Below are positions 1 through 6,557 of a stretch of 44,119 nucleotides of DNA, piece after piece. The stretch lies in NCBI GenBank assembly GCA_031181325.1, contig JAPSKX010000020.1:1-44119 (forward strand), read 5' to 3'. Below the pieces are notes generated by a model. The model made no database searches, had not been told where the DNA came from, and saw nothing but the letters and a program-made list of their open reading frames with translations. A program made the translations under genes and the position numbers. The stretch is from Paenibacillus sp. Its GTDB lineage: Bacteria; Bacillota; Bacilli; Paenibacillales; YIM-B00363. The stretch's first letter is position 1. Each line of letters begins with the position of its first letter.

Positions 1-72
1 CTCGAAAAGGGTTCTCGCCCGCTGCGCGATATTACGCTTCGTCTGTTCCCCGTGCTCGGCGGAACGCGGCAT
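1..72 (-). CDS. TetR/AcrR-family transcriptional regulator, N-terminus only
   Basis: Only the first 24 codons are present; the gene runs off the left edge. Reading leftwards from ATG at 72 gives MPRSAEHGEQTKRN followed by IAQRARTLFE. This is the usual first helix of TetR-family DNA-binding domains (TKxxIxxAAxxLF). A strong Shine-Dalgarno (GGAAAAGGGAGG on the minus strand) precedes the ATG. Upstream lie a good sigma-A promoter and a small palindrome, which suggests autoregulation. The ligand and targets cannot be deduced because the C-terminal domain is outside the window. Confidence 0.7.
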   Translation of the reverse strand, partial: MPRSAEHGEQTKRNIAQRARTLFE

Positions 73-98
73 GGTCGACGCCTCCCTTTTCCTAAACT

Positions 99-145
99 GA
101 CCGACCGGTCTAATTAGATTATATCTTCTCCTCGATGGAAAGCAA
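99..145 (-). promoter_or_regulatory. Promoter and probable operator of the TetR gene
   Basis: On the minus strand TTGCTT (145-140) and TATAAT (123-118) are separated by 16 bases. Just downstream, at 99-110, lies GACCG-AC-CGGTC, an inverted repeat with perfect 5-base arms. It sits between the -10 box and the TetR start codon, where a bound repressor would block transcription. Palindromes of the GACC...GGTC type are common TetR-family operators. Binding by this regulator is inference. Confidence 0.5.
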
Positions 146-171
146 AGCGGCAAAAAAAAAGTTGCTGCAGC

Positions 172-225
172 AAAATGCAAAAAGACTGCGAACGCCCTGC
201 CGGGCGCGCAGTCTTTTTGCATTTT
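172..225 (-). terminator. Intrinsic terminator of the exonuclease gene
   Basis: A 19-base perfect stem (172-190 with 207-225) ends in A/T-rich flanks on both strands, so it can work in either direction. The stem is AAAATGCAAAAAGACTGCG, and its loop contains a smaller GCCC/GGGC hairpin. It starts 3 bases beyond the stop codon of the leftward exonuclease III gene. Confidence 0.9.
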
Positions 226-227
226 CG

Positions 228-983
228 CTATTCGCTCAATTCCAAGGTGACAGGGCAATGGTCGCTGCCCATAATGTCGCATTCGATTCCGGCATCGACG
301 AGCCGGGGCGCGAGGCGCTCGGACAAGAGGAAGTAGTCGATGCGCCAGCCGACGTTCCGCTCCCGCACCTTCGGCATGTACGACCACCACGAATAGATGT
401 CCCCGCGGTCGGGATACAGGCGGCGGAACGAATCGACGAAGCCCGATTCCAGCAGCTCCGTCATCTTCCCGCGCTCCTCGTCCGTGAAGCCGGAGTTGCC
501 GCGGTTCGCCTTCGCGTTCTTGATGTCGATCTCCTCGTGGGCGACGTTCAGGTCGCCGCAGACGACGACGGGCTTCTTCGCGTCGAGCTCCGACAGGTAC
601 GTCCGGAAGCGATCCTCCCACGTCATGCGGAAGTCGAGCCGCGACAGGTCGCGGCGCGCGTTCGGCGTATAGACGTTCACGAGATAGAAGTCCTCGAACT
701 CCAGCGTGATGACGCGCCCCTCCGGCTCGGCGTCCTCCTCGAGGCCGTACCGGACCGATAACGGCGACACGCGCGTGAATATCGCCGTGCCGGAGTAGCC
801 CTTCTTCTCGGCGTAGTTCCAATACGATTCGTACCCTTCGAACGGGGACAAGTCGAGCTGCCCTTCCTGCAGCTTCGTCTCCTGCAAACAGAAGACGTCG
901 GCGTCCGCTTGGTTAAAGTAGTTTATAAATCCCTTATTCATACAGGCTCTCAAGCCGTTGACGTTCCATGAGACGAGTTTCAT
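228..983 (-). CDS. exoA: Exodeoxyribonuclease III (AP endonuclease)
   Basis: A 251-residue protein of the Xth/ExoA endonuclease-exonuclease-phosphatase family. It nicks DNA at abasic sites and has 3'-5' exonuclease activity in base-excision repair. The start MKLVSWNVNGLRA at 983 matches the canonical N-terminus and has a GGAGG site upstream; longer in-frame extensions to 1397 lack both. Visible motifs are LQETKLQ (metal-binding Glu), YSGTAIF, GDLNVAHEEIDI (Asp/Asn), SWWSYMP, WRIDYFL and the C-terminal SDHCPV (catalytic His). Length is normal for the family (about 250). It is monocistronic, divergent from the FAD oxidoreductase, and ends at a strong terminator. Confidence 0.95.
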   Translation of the reverse strand: MKLVSWNVNGLRACMNKGFINYFNQADADVFCLQETKLQEGQLDLSPFEGYESYWNYAEKKGYSGTAIFTRVSPLSVRYGLEEDAEPEGRVITLEFEDFYLVNVYTPNARRDLSRLDFRMTWEDRFRTYLSELDAKKPVVVCGDLNVAHEEIDIKNAKANRGNSGFTDEERGKMTELLESGFVDSFRRLYPDRGDIYSWWSYMPKVRERNVGWRIDYFLLSERLAPRLVDAGIECDIMGSDHCPVTLELSE

Positions 984-1081
984 GTTCCGTATCCTCCATC
1001 CGAGTCGTTCCTTCCCTATCATTCTACTACGCCGCGGAAGGCGAAACAAAAACTGAACTACACGACCGATCGCCGAGCCGA

Positions 1082-1087
1082 TACAAT
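1082..1087 (+). promoter_or_regulatory. -10 element for the FAD oxidoreductase gene
   Basis: TACAAT lies 30 bases before the GTG start and 15 bases before the GAGGAGGG ribosome site at 1102-1109. No clear -35 box is seen at the right spacing, so this is only a tentative promoter. Confidence 0.35.
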
Positions 1088-1116
1088 AGGGGGGACAACG
1101 AAGAGGAGGGAAAGCC

Positions 1117-2457
1117 GTGGTAACGTACGAAGCGGATGTCGTCGTATGCGGAGGCGGACCCGCAGGGGTCGTCGCGGCGATCGCGGCCGGCCGGAGCGGC
1201 CGTTCGACGATTTTAATAGAGAGGTATGGGTTCGTGGGCGGCATGTCCACGGCGGCGTTGGTATATCCTTGGATGACGTTCCATACGTCGGAAGGGAAGC
1301 AGGTCATTCGCGGGATCGCGCAGGAGATCGTCGATCGTCTGGCGGCGCGAGGGGCGTCGCCCGGCCATCTTCGGGATACGGTCGGCTTCGTCAGCACGGT
1401 GACGCCTTATAACGGCGAAGTGTACAAGGTGCTGGCGGTCGAGATGTTGAAGGAAGCGGGCGTCGTCACGCTGTTCCATAGCTTCTTGCACGAGACGACG
1501 GTCGAGGACGGGAAGATTCGATCGGTGCGGATCATCGGCAAGTCGGGTACGATCGAAGCGAAAGGGAAGGTGTTCATCGACGCGACCGGGGACGGGGATC
1601 TGGCGTATCTCGCCGGAGCGCCGTGCTCGATCGGACGGGACGGGGATCGGAAGACCCAGCCGATGACGATGAAGTTCCGCATGCGCGGGGTCGACTTGGC
1701 GAAGGTGAAGGCGTACATGATCGCGCATCCGGAGGAATTCTACGAGAAGACGCCGTTCGCGGACCTGGAATCGCTGCCGCTGACCGGCATCATGGGCTTC
1801 AAGAAGCAGTGGCGAGAGGCGAATCTTCCTATCAACCGGGACGCGGTGCTCATGTTCGCGGGGCCGAACGACGATGAGGTGCTCGTGAACACGACCCGGG
1901 TGCAAGGGCTGGACGGAACGAACGTCGCGGACTTGACGGAAGCCGAGCATCTCGGACGGCAGCAGGTGCTTCAGGTCGCGGAGTTCATGACGAAGCATCT
2001 GCCCGGCTTCGAGAAGGCGTCCGTCTCCTCCGTCGGGGCGCAGATCGGCATCCGGGAGACGCGCCGCATTCAAGGCTTGTACACGCTGACCGCGCAAGAC
2101 GTGGTGCAAGGGCGCCGCTTCCCGGATGCGATCGCGCGAAGCGGATATCCGATCGATATTCACGACCCTACGGGCAAGGGGGTTACGGCTGCGTGGGTCG
2201 AGGGCGACGGAGCGTACGACATTCCGTATCGCAGCTTGCTGCCGAAGGGCGTGTCGAACCTGTTGGCCGCGGGGCGCTGCATCTCGACGAGCCACGAGGC
2301 GTTCGCCACGACGCGCCTAACGCCGAGCTGCATGGCGACGGGGGAAGCCGCCGGCGTCGCCGCGGCGATCGCCGTCCGCGAGGGTATCGACCTGTCCGCG
2401 GTCGACGTGGAGGCGCTGCGCCGCACGCTCGCCGCCGCCGGAGCCGTCGTAGAATAA
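1117..2457 (+). CDS. FAD-dependent oxidoreductase
   Basis: A 446-residue soluble flavoprotein of the FAD_oxidored group (Pfam PF12831-like), read from a GTG preceded by GAGGAGGG. The N-terminal Rossmann motif CGGGPAGVVAA (about residues 11-21) binds the ADP part of FAD. A second typical motif, FIDATGDGDLAYLAG (about 153-167), follows. A C-terminal stretch LLAAGRCISTSHEAFATTRL (about 381-400) closes the flavin site. Such proteins are often linked to carbohydrate or organic-acid catabolism, but the substrate is unknown. The gene stands alone between divergent exoA and convergent crp, so context gives no pathway. Confidence 0.85.
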   Translation: MVTYEADVVVCGGGPAGVVAAIAAGRSGRSTILIERYGFVGGMSTAALVYPWMTFHTSEGKQVIRGIAQEIVDRLAARGASPGHLRDTVGFVSTVTPYNGEVYKVLAVEMLKEAGVVTLFHSFLHETTVEDGKIRSVRIIGKSGTIEAKGKVFIDATGDGDLAYLAGAPCSIGRDGDRKTQPMTMKFRMRGVDLAKVKAYMIAHPEEFYEKTPFADLESLPLTGIMGFKKQWREANLPINRDAVLMFAGPNDDEVLVNTTRVQGLDGTNVADLTEAEHLGRQQVLQVAEFMTKHLPGFEKASVSSVGAQIGIRETRRIQGLYTLTAQDVVQGRRFPDAIARSGYPIDIHDPTGKGVTAAWVEGDGAYDIPYRSLLPKGVSNLLAAGRCISTSHEAFATTRLTPSCMATGEAAGVAAAIAVREGIDLSAVDVEALRRTLAAAGAVVE

Positions 2458-2466
2458 GAATGACGA

Positions 2467-2493
2467 AAGAGCCGTTCCCGGGGGACGGCTCTT
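2467..2493. terminator. Bidirectional terminator between convergent genes
   Basis: AAGAGCCGT (2467-2475) pairs perfectly with ACGGCTCTT (2485-2493) around a 9-base loop. It separates the rightward FAD oxidoreductase from the leftward Crp/Fnr gene. Both sides have only short T-tracts. Confidence 0.75.
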
Positions 2494-2510
2494 CCCATTT
2501 TCCGAATGCG

Positions 2511-3197
2511 CTATAGTCCGGCCAGTTCCTTAAGCTTCTTGTGGTCCGGGAGGAAGATGCGCTTCTTCTCCACGACGATGATGCCTTCCTCGGACAGCTC
2601 CTGCAGCACCTTCGTGGCCGATTCGCGCGCCGTGCCGGCGAAGCTCGCCAGCTGCTGATGCGTCATGCGGATATCGACAAGGAGGCCGTCGCCGAGCTTG
2701 ACGCCTCGCTCCTCCGCGAGGCGAAGAATGGTGCGGATGATGCGCGAACGCACGTCGAGGAACGTCAGGTTGTAAATTTGATCGTTCGCGTTCCGCAGCC
2801 GTTGCACCGTCACCTCGAGCAGCTTGATGCACATGCGCGGGTGCTTCTCCATGAATTCGTAGAAGACGGAGCGTTTCATGGTATAAATCGAACAAGACTC
2901 TAACGTTTCCGCGGTCGCGGAGCGGTTTAGAGCCGGTTGAATGACCGCCATCTCGCCGAAGAAGTCCCCGGGTCCGAAGAGCGCCAGAATAATTTCCTTC
3001 TCGTCGTCGAAGCGATAAATCTTCACGACGCCGGATTTGACGACGAACAGCTCGTCCCCGGAATCGCCTTCCATGAAGAGGAGCTTGCCGCGGTTCCACT
3101 TGTTCTCTTGGAACAAGGGAGCGATCGTCCGCAGCTCGTCCTCCGACAAATCCTGAAATAAAGGGACGTTGCGCAATAGCCCGATAAGGGCGCTCAT
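2511..3197 (-). CDS. Crp/Fnr-family transcriptional regulator
   Basis: A 228-residue regulator. The N-terminal cyclic-nucleotide-binding fold (about 12-125) includes GDSGDELFVVKSGVVKIY and FGPGDFFGEMAVI. A C-terminal winged helix (about 150-222) has the recognition region MTHQQLASFAGTARESATKV. The N-terminal cysteines of FNR Fe-S sensors are absent, and the phosphate-binding loop (FFGEMAVIQPALNRSATAE) is close to but not the strict cAMP type, so the effector is uncertain. It lies 39 bases downstream of the HD-GYP gene on the same strand, probably as one operon. That pairing fits control by a cyclic nucleotide, possibly c-di-GMP, but this is inference. Confidence 0.9.
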   Translation of the reverse strand: MSALIGLLRNVPLFQDLSEDELRTIAPLFQENKWNRGKLLFMEGDSGDELFVVKSGVVKIYRFDDEKEIILALFGPGDFFGEMAVIQPALNRSATAETLESCSIYTMKRSVFYEFMEKHPRMCIKLLEVTVQRLRNANDQIYNLTFLDVRSRIIRTILRLAEERGVKLGDGLLVDIRMTHQQLASFAGTARESATKVLQELSEEGIIVVEKKRIFLPDHKKLKELAGL

Positions 3198-3236
3198 GGC
3201 ATTCCCTAGCCTTTCTGCAGCGAGGATGGTTCCTAC

Positions 3237-4349
3237 TTACCCGGCGAACGACCGAAAGTCGCCTACGGACCGGATCATGACGTTGAGATGCCTTGTAAGC
3301 GGAAGGTCGTAGGGGGTCTTCAATTCTTCCCCGTTCGGGGCGGTCAATACGCGTACCGTCGGCCGCTGCAAGCACGACGAGTCGAGGCGGGAGACGACGC
3401 CCTTCTCCCCGGTGTTGAGCGTTACCGTCGTGCCGGGAGGGAAGATCGCCACTTTGTTTCGGAATTGTTCTACCTTACCTCGATCATACGCGCTTTCGAC
3501 GTTCGCGTAAAGATAATCCATCGCTTCGTGCGGCAGCATGGCATTGCGGTAGCTGCGATGGCTGACGAGCGCGTCGTACGCGTCTATCATGCCGATCAGC
3601 TTGGCGTACGGATGGATGTCGTCGCCGCGCAATCCGAACGGGTAGCCGAGCCCGTCGACCCGCTCATGATGCTGCAGCGCGCATTGCGCGGCGACGAGCG
3701 ACACGCTCGCGTCGTCCTTCAGCAGCTTGTAGCCGAGCTCGGGATGGCGGCGGATCGTCCGCAGCTCCTCCTCGGACAGCTTCGTCCGCTTCGTCAGCAG
3801 CGTCTGCGGAATAAGCAGCTTCCCGAGATCGTGGAACAGCGCGGCCGCGCAGACGGTGCTCAGTTCCTCCTTCGCGAGGCCTTCGGCCATGGCGAGCTTG
3901 GTCGCGAAGACGGAGACGTTCAGCGCGTTATTGATGAAATGCTGATCGAGCCGTTCCCCCGTCGCGGCCGTAGAGCGGATATGCACGATCGGCATGTTTC
4001 GATTGTAGACGACGTCGTCCACGATATGCTTCACGCTGTCCGCGACAAGCTGCGAAAACGTGACGATCCGCCCCCCGCCGGCGCCGTTCGCTCGAACGTA
4101 CGCCATGACTTGCTGGAGCGCCCCGTGTACGCGTCGTCGCGTCTCCTCCCGAATCGTCTCCTCGACGATGATGTCCTCGGTTCGCGGATCGTCGATATAT
4201 AATTGATGGACCCCCATGGCTTGCAGGCGATGGATAACGCTCTGGGTCAGCTCGTATCCGTACCCGAGCAGCACTTGTCCTTGCTCCGTAAGCACGGCCC
4301 TCCCCAGCTTCATGCCCGGAGCGCATGATTCGATCGTTACTAATCTCAT
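3237..4349 (-). CDS. HD-GYP domain protein, probable c-di-GMP phosphodiesterase
   Basis: A 370-residue cytoplasmic protein. The HD-GYP domain occupies about 140-310. It shows the signature HDLGKLLIP (metal-binding HD), the RRHPELGYKLL helix, HHERVDGLGYPFGLRG (the GYP motif) and IDAYDALVSHRSYR. All metal ligands expected for c-di-GMP or cGAMP hydrolysis appear present. The N-terminal ~130 residues hold no receiver or membrane segment. A PilZ-like or small beta-rich tail follows the HD-GYP core (about 320-365). The start has a GAGGGAA site. No N-terminal sensor is recognisable. The crp-like gene follows in the same direction. Confidence 0.9.
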   Translation of the reverse strand: MRLVTIESCAPGMKLGRAVLTEQGQVLLGYGYELTQSVIHRLQAMGVHQLYIDDPRTEDIIVEETIREETRRRVHGALQQVMAYVRANGAGGGRIVTFSQLVADSVKHIVDDVVYNRNMPIVHIRSTAATGERLDQHFINNALNVSVFATKLAMAEGLAKEELSTVCAAALFHDLGKLLIPQTLLTKRTKLSEEELRTIRRHPELGYKLLKDDASVSLVAAQCALQHHERVDGLGYPFGLRGDDIHPYAKLIGMIDAYDALVSHRSYRNAMLPHEAMDYLYANVESAYDRGKVEQFRNKVAIFPPGTTVTLNTGEKGVVSRLDSSCLQRPTVRVLTAPNGEELKTPYDLPLTRHLNVMIRSVGDFRSFAG

Positions 4350-4545
4350 GTCTTTCCCTCACACTTCGGAAAACGCTTGAATCGGTCGGCATCCCGCCGC
4401 CGCTTCCGTATTATGTCACAGGAAGCCACGCCGATTCTGTGAGTTGGGTAACAAAACCTACAAAATCGGTCGCGTTCCAGCATGAAATAGTAAATATGCA
4501 CTGTTCAAATGGGGGAAGAATGACTCTGTCGGTCACGAGCGGAAC

Positions 4546-4585
4546 GGAAAAATCCCCGCCGCGCCGGGGGGGCGCAGCGGGGATT
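4546..4585 (-). terminator. Intrinsic terminator of the NlpC/P60 gene
   Basis: On the minus strand AATCCCCGC (4585-4577) pairs with GCGGGGATT (4559-4551) around a GC-rich inner stem, followed by a T-run (TTTTTCC). The remainder of the 250-base gap up to the HD-GYP start shows no gene. I looked there for a c-di-GMP riboswitch and did not find one. Confidence 0.9.
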
Positions 4586-4599
4586 CCGCTTGCAATGCC

Positions 4600-5235
4600 T
4601 TAGTTCAATTGACGCAGCGCCTCGACGACTTCTTCGATCTCGACGGGCTCGCCTTCGTGCTCCGCGGCGAGCTCCGCGGCTTCCGTCGCAAGCACGACGT
4701 CTACCGTGACGGCTTCCGGTTCGGTCGGCGCGGGAGCCGCCGGCGCCGACGCGACGGCCGGAGCCGCAGGCGCTTCCGTCGCGATCGCGACGTATTGCTT
4801 CTCGTCTAAGACGCGCCGCGCCGTGACGTACCGCTTAGAGTAGTAGCTGTCGTCGATCTTCCCGATCGTTACGCCGCGGGAAGAGGAGGAGTGAGCCATC
4901 TTGCCGTCCCCGAGGTAAATCCCCACGTGCGAGATCCCCTTGCCGTCCGTATTGAAAAATACGAGATCGCCGGGGCGAAGATCGCTCTTGGCGACTTTCA
5001 CGCCTTCGGACGCCTGGTCGGCGGAACGCCGAGGCAGGTCGATGCCGAACTGCTCGAATACGTAGCTGGTGAACCCGGAGCAGTCGAAGCCGTTCGTCGT
5101 CGTACCCGCGTACTTGTAGTCGATGCCGACGAGCTTATCGACGGCGGTCTCGAGCTCGGTGGCCGCCGCCGCGCTGCTTGCGAATGCGCCGCAAGCGATG
5201 GAAAGCGCTAACACTAAGGATGCTGCCTTCTTCAA
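4600..5235 (-). CDS. Secreted NlpC/P60 peptidoglycan endopeptidase
   Basis: A 211-residue secreted cell-wall hydrolase. Translation most likely starts at TTG 5235 (LKKAASLVLALS...), because a GGAAGGGG site lies 7 bases upstream and a signal peptide follows directly, with probable cleavage after the ASSAAAA region. An ATG further upstream at 5376 would place the riboswitch inside the coding frame. The NlpC/P60 domain (about 30-140) has the catalytic Cys in NGFDCSGFTSYVF, the His in GISHVGIYLG and the supporting His in KMAHSSSSRG. The C-terminal ~60 residues are Ala/Pro/Glu-rich. It probably cuts D-Glu-diaminopimelate stem-peptide bonds. The upstream c-di-AMP riboswitch ties it to osmotic and wall homeostasis. 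Confidence 0.9.
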   Translation of the reverse strand: MKKAASLVLALSIACGAFASSAAAATELETAVDKLVGIDYKYAGTTTNGFDCSGFTSYVFEQFGIDLPRRSADQASEGVKVAKSDLRPGDLVFFNTDGKGISHVGIYLGDGKMAHSSSSRGVTIGKIDDSYYSKRYVTARRVLDEKQYVAIATEAPAAPAVASAPAAPAPTEPEAVTVDVVLATEAAELAAEHEGEPVEIEEVVEALRQLN

Positions 5236-5250
5236 TGATGTACCCCTTCC

Positions 5251-5382
5251 GATGCCGACGAGGTTAGCTGAAGGGTTCGGTTGAAGGTTCCCTATGATCC
5301 CTGACTGCGGAATCAATTCACCCAAGACTGGTTCCCCCGTATCCCGATCCGACGTAAGGAGCGGGAATTTAGGCAATATCGA
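5251..5382 (-). promoter_or_regulatory. c-di-AMP riboswitch (ydaO/yuaA class)
   Basis: Read on the minus strand, the leader carries the conserved blocks of this class in order: GGGGGAACCAG, TTGGGTGAATTGATTCC, AGGG, ACCGAACCCTTCAGCTAACC and CTCGTCGGC. The outer helix P1 can form between GATATTGCC (5383-5375) and GGCATC (5256-5251). These segments match my memory of the Bacillus ydaO leader closely. The class is a known OFF switch for wall hydrolase and potassium transport genes when c-di-AMP is high. The element ends directly at the Shine-Dalgarno of the NlpC/P60 gene. No separate terminator hairpin is evident between the aptamer and the start codon, so control may be translational. Confidence 0.88.
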
Positions 5383-5660
5383 TTTTTTTCGACTGTTATC
5401 TATTCGACACGTTTCGTCGATATCCTCCTATTCTAGTAAAATATTCAGTAGATAAATTGATAGTGTACGTCGGTCGAAAAAAAGGGGCGATCCTCCGCAG
5501 AATGATAGGATTGGGAGGGGGTTGTAGGGATGCGACGCGTTCGGTCGAGCCGGGACGATCCTCCGGTTCTCGTATCGGCATGGAAGCGAGGGAGGGGAAG
5601 CGGAGGATGCGGTTCGGGGACGGGGGGTGACGGCTAACGGCCGCCGAGGGCGCTTCCAGA
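5383..5660. other. Intergenic region, no gene supported
   Basis: The AT-rich 5383-5470 part should hold the leftward promoter of the riboswitch/NlpC unit; TAGAAT on the minus strand near 5435 is a possible -10, with no convincing -35. The stretch 5480-5660 is GC-rich and purine-skewed, and I see no supported coding or RNA feature in it. Confidence 0.4.
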
Positions 5661-5699
5661 CAGAAAACAGGGGCTGCCCCAAGGCGGGACAACCCCTGT
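5660..5699 (-). terminator. Intrinsic terminator of the membrane-protein gene
   Basis: On the minus strand ACAGGGG pairs with CCCCTGT, with an inner TGTCCC/GGGGCA stem, followed by TTTTCTGT. It lies 10 bases after the leftward stop codon at 5709. Confidence 0.9.
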
Positions 5700-5708
5700 C
5701 TCGATGCG

Positions 5709-6521
5709 TTACCGATTCGCCGACCACAGATGATACTGGGAAGCGATGGTCCACAGCTTCAGCAGCGCGCGCACGATCGGATACGATTGATGAATGAGGA
5801 CGGCGAGGAAGCCGGCCCACCAGAGGGTGAGCGCGCTCGTCGCCAGGCTGACGGCAAGGCCGACCGCGAACGTCAGGGCGGCGAGCAGCGCAATCGGCAG
5901 GGCGCGGCGGGCGAACGTCGCAAGGCCGGCCCAGCCGCCGCGCCCTTCGACGATGCCGAAGCCGACGTACATGAAGGCGAGATCGAGCGCTCCTTGATAC
6001 GCGAGCCACGAAAGCGCATACGGCGCGACCGCCGAGGCCATCGAAGGCCAATCGTAGGCGGTCGAAGCGGCTTCCAAGGCGCGGGGCACGGCCCATAGCA
6101 GCGGCGCGAACGCGAGCAGCGACTGCAGTCCGTACAGGAGCAGGAACGGCTTCGCGTACGTCTTCACGCCGCGGGCGAACGTCTTCCTCGCAGGGTCTTC
6201 GCCGTTCGCCAAGACGTTGTAGATCCCGGCGTTCAGCAGCGGGGTGAGCAGCATGCGGACGAGGAACAGCGTGAGAATCGTCCATGCGTACGGCGCGATC
6301 AAGTCGGTCTTCGTCAGCTGGAATTCCGCCTCCAGCCAGAACAGCCGAGCGGCGGATTCCGACAGCTCGCCCCCGGGGTAGCGGTGCAGCAACGGGACGA
6401 CGATCGATTTGACGTATTTATAGAGCGCGAAGCCCCATCCGTATTGGTACAGGAAGATGAGAAACAACAAGAACCAGCTGCGACGGGCGGCGGTCCAGCC
6501 CGACTGCGCGTACGACCACAT
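5709..6521 (-). CDS. Polytopic membrane protein of unknown function
   Basis: A 270-residue, very hydrophobic protein with about six membrane spans. Likely spans include WFLLFLIFLYQYGWGFALY (about 16-34), the WTILTLFLVRMLL region (about 80-100), LLLYGLQSLLAFAPLLW (about 127-143), the SWLAYQGALDLAFMYVGF region (about 170-187), and two more between 205 and 255. I recognise no catalytic motif or family. A strong GGAGAGGAGG site precedes the ATG. It lies 36 bases downstream of the M1 peptidase gene on the same strand and ends at a terminator, so the two are probably co-transcribed. It may assist or anchor the peptidase, but nothing in the sequence proves that. Confidence 0.8.
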   Translation of the reverse strand: MWSYAQSGWTAARRSWFLLFLIFLYQYGWGFALYKYVKSIVVPLLHRYPGGELSESAARLFWLEAEFQLTKTDLIAPYAWTILTLFLVRMLLTPLLNAGIYNVLANGEDPARKTFARGVKTYAKPFLLLYGLQSLLAFAPLLWAVPRALEAASTAYDWPSMASAVAPYALSWLAYQGALDLAFMYVGFGIVEGRGGWAGLATFARRALPIALLAALTFAVGLAVSLATSALTLWWAGFLAVLIHQSYPIVRALLKLWTIASQYHLWSANR

Positions 6522-6557
6522 GAAGCGCGCCTCCTCTCCGTATTTTCGTCCCGTTCG

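Noticed and set aside
4350-4600. A possible c-di-GMP riboswitch before the HD-GYP gene
   Set aside because: I looked on the minus strand for the GEMM core blocks and did not find them; only the Shine-Dalgarno and a weak TTGAAC box are visible.
5236-5376. Upstream ATG start at 5376 for the NlpC/P60 protein
   Set aside because: It would put 47 extra residues before the signal peptide and translate the conserved riboswitch sequence; TTG 5235 has a proper ribosome site and directly begins a signal peptide.
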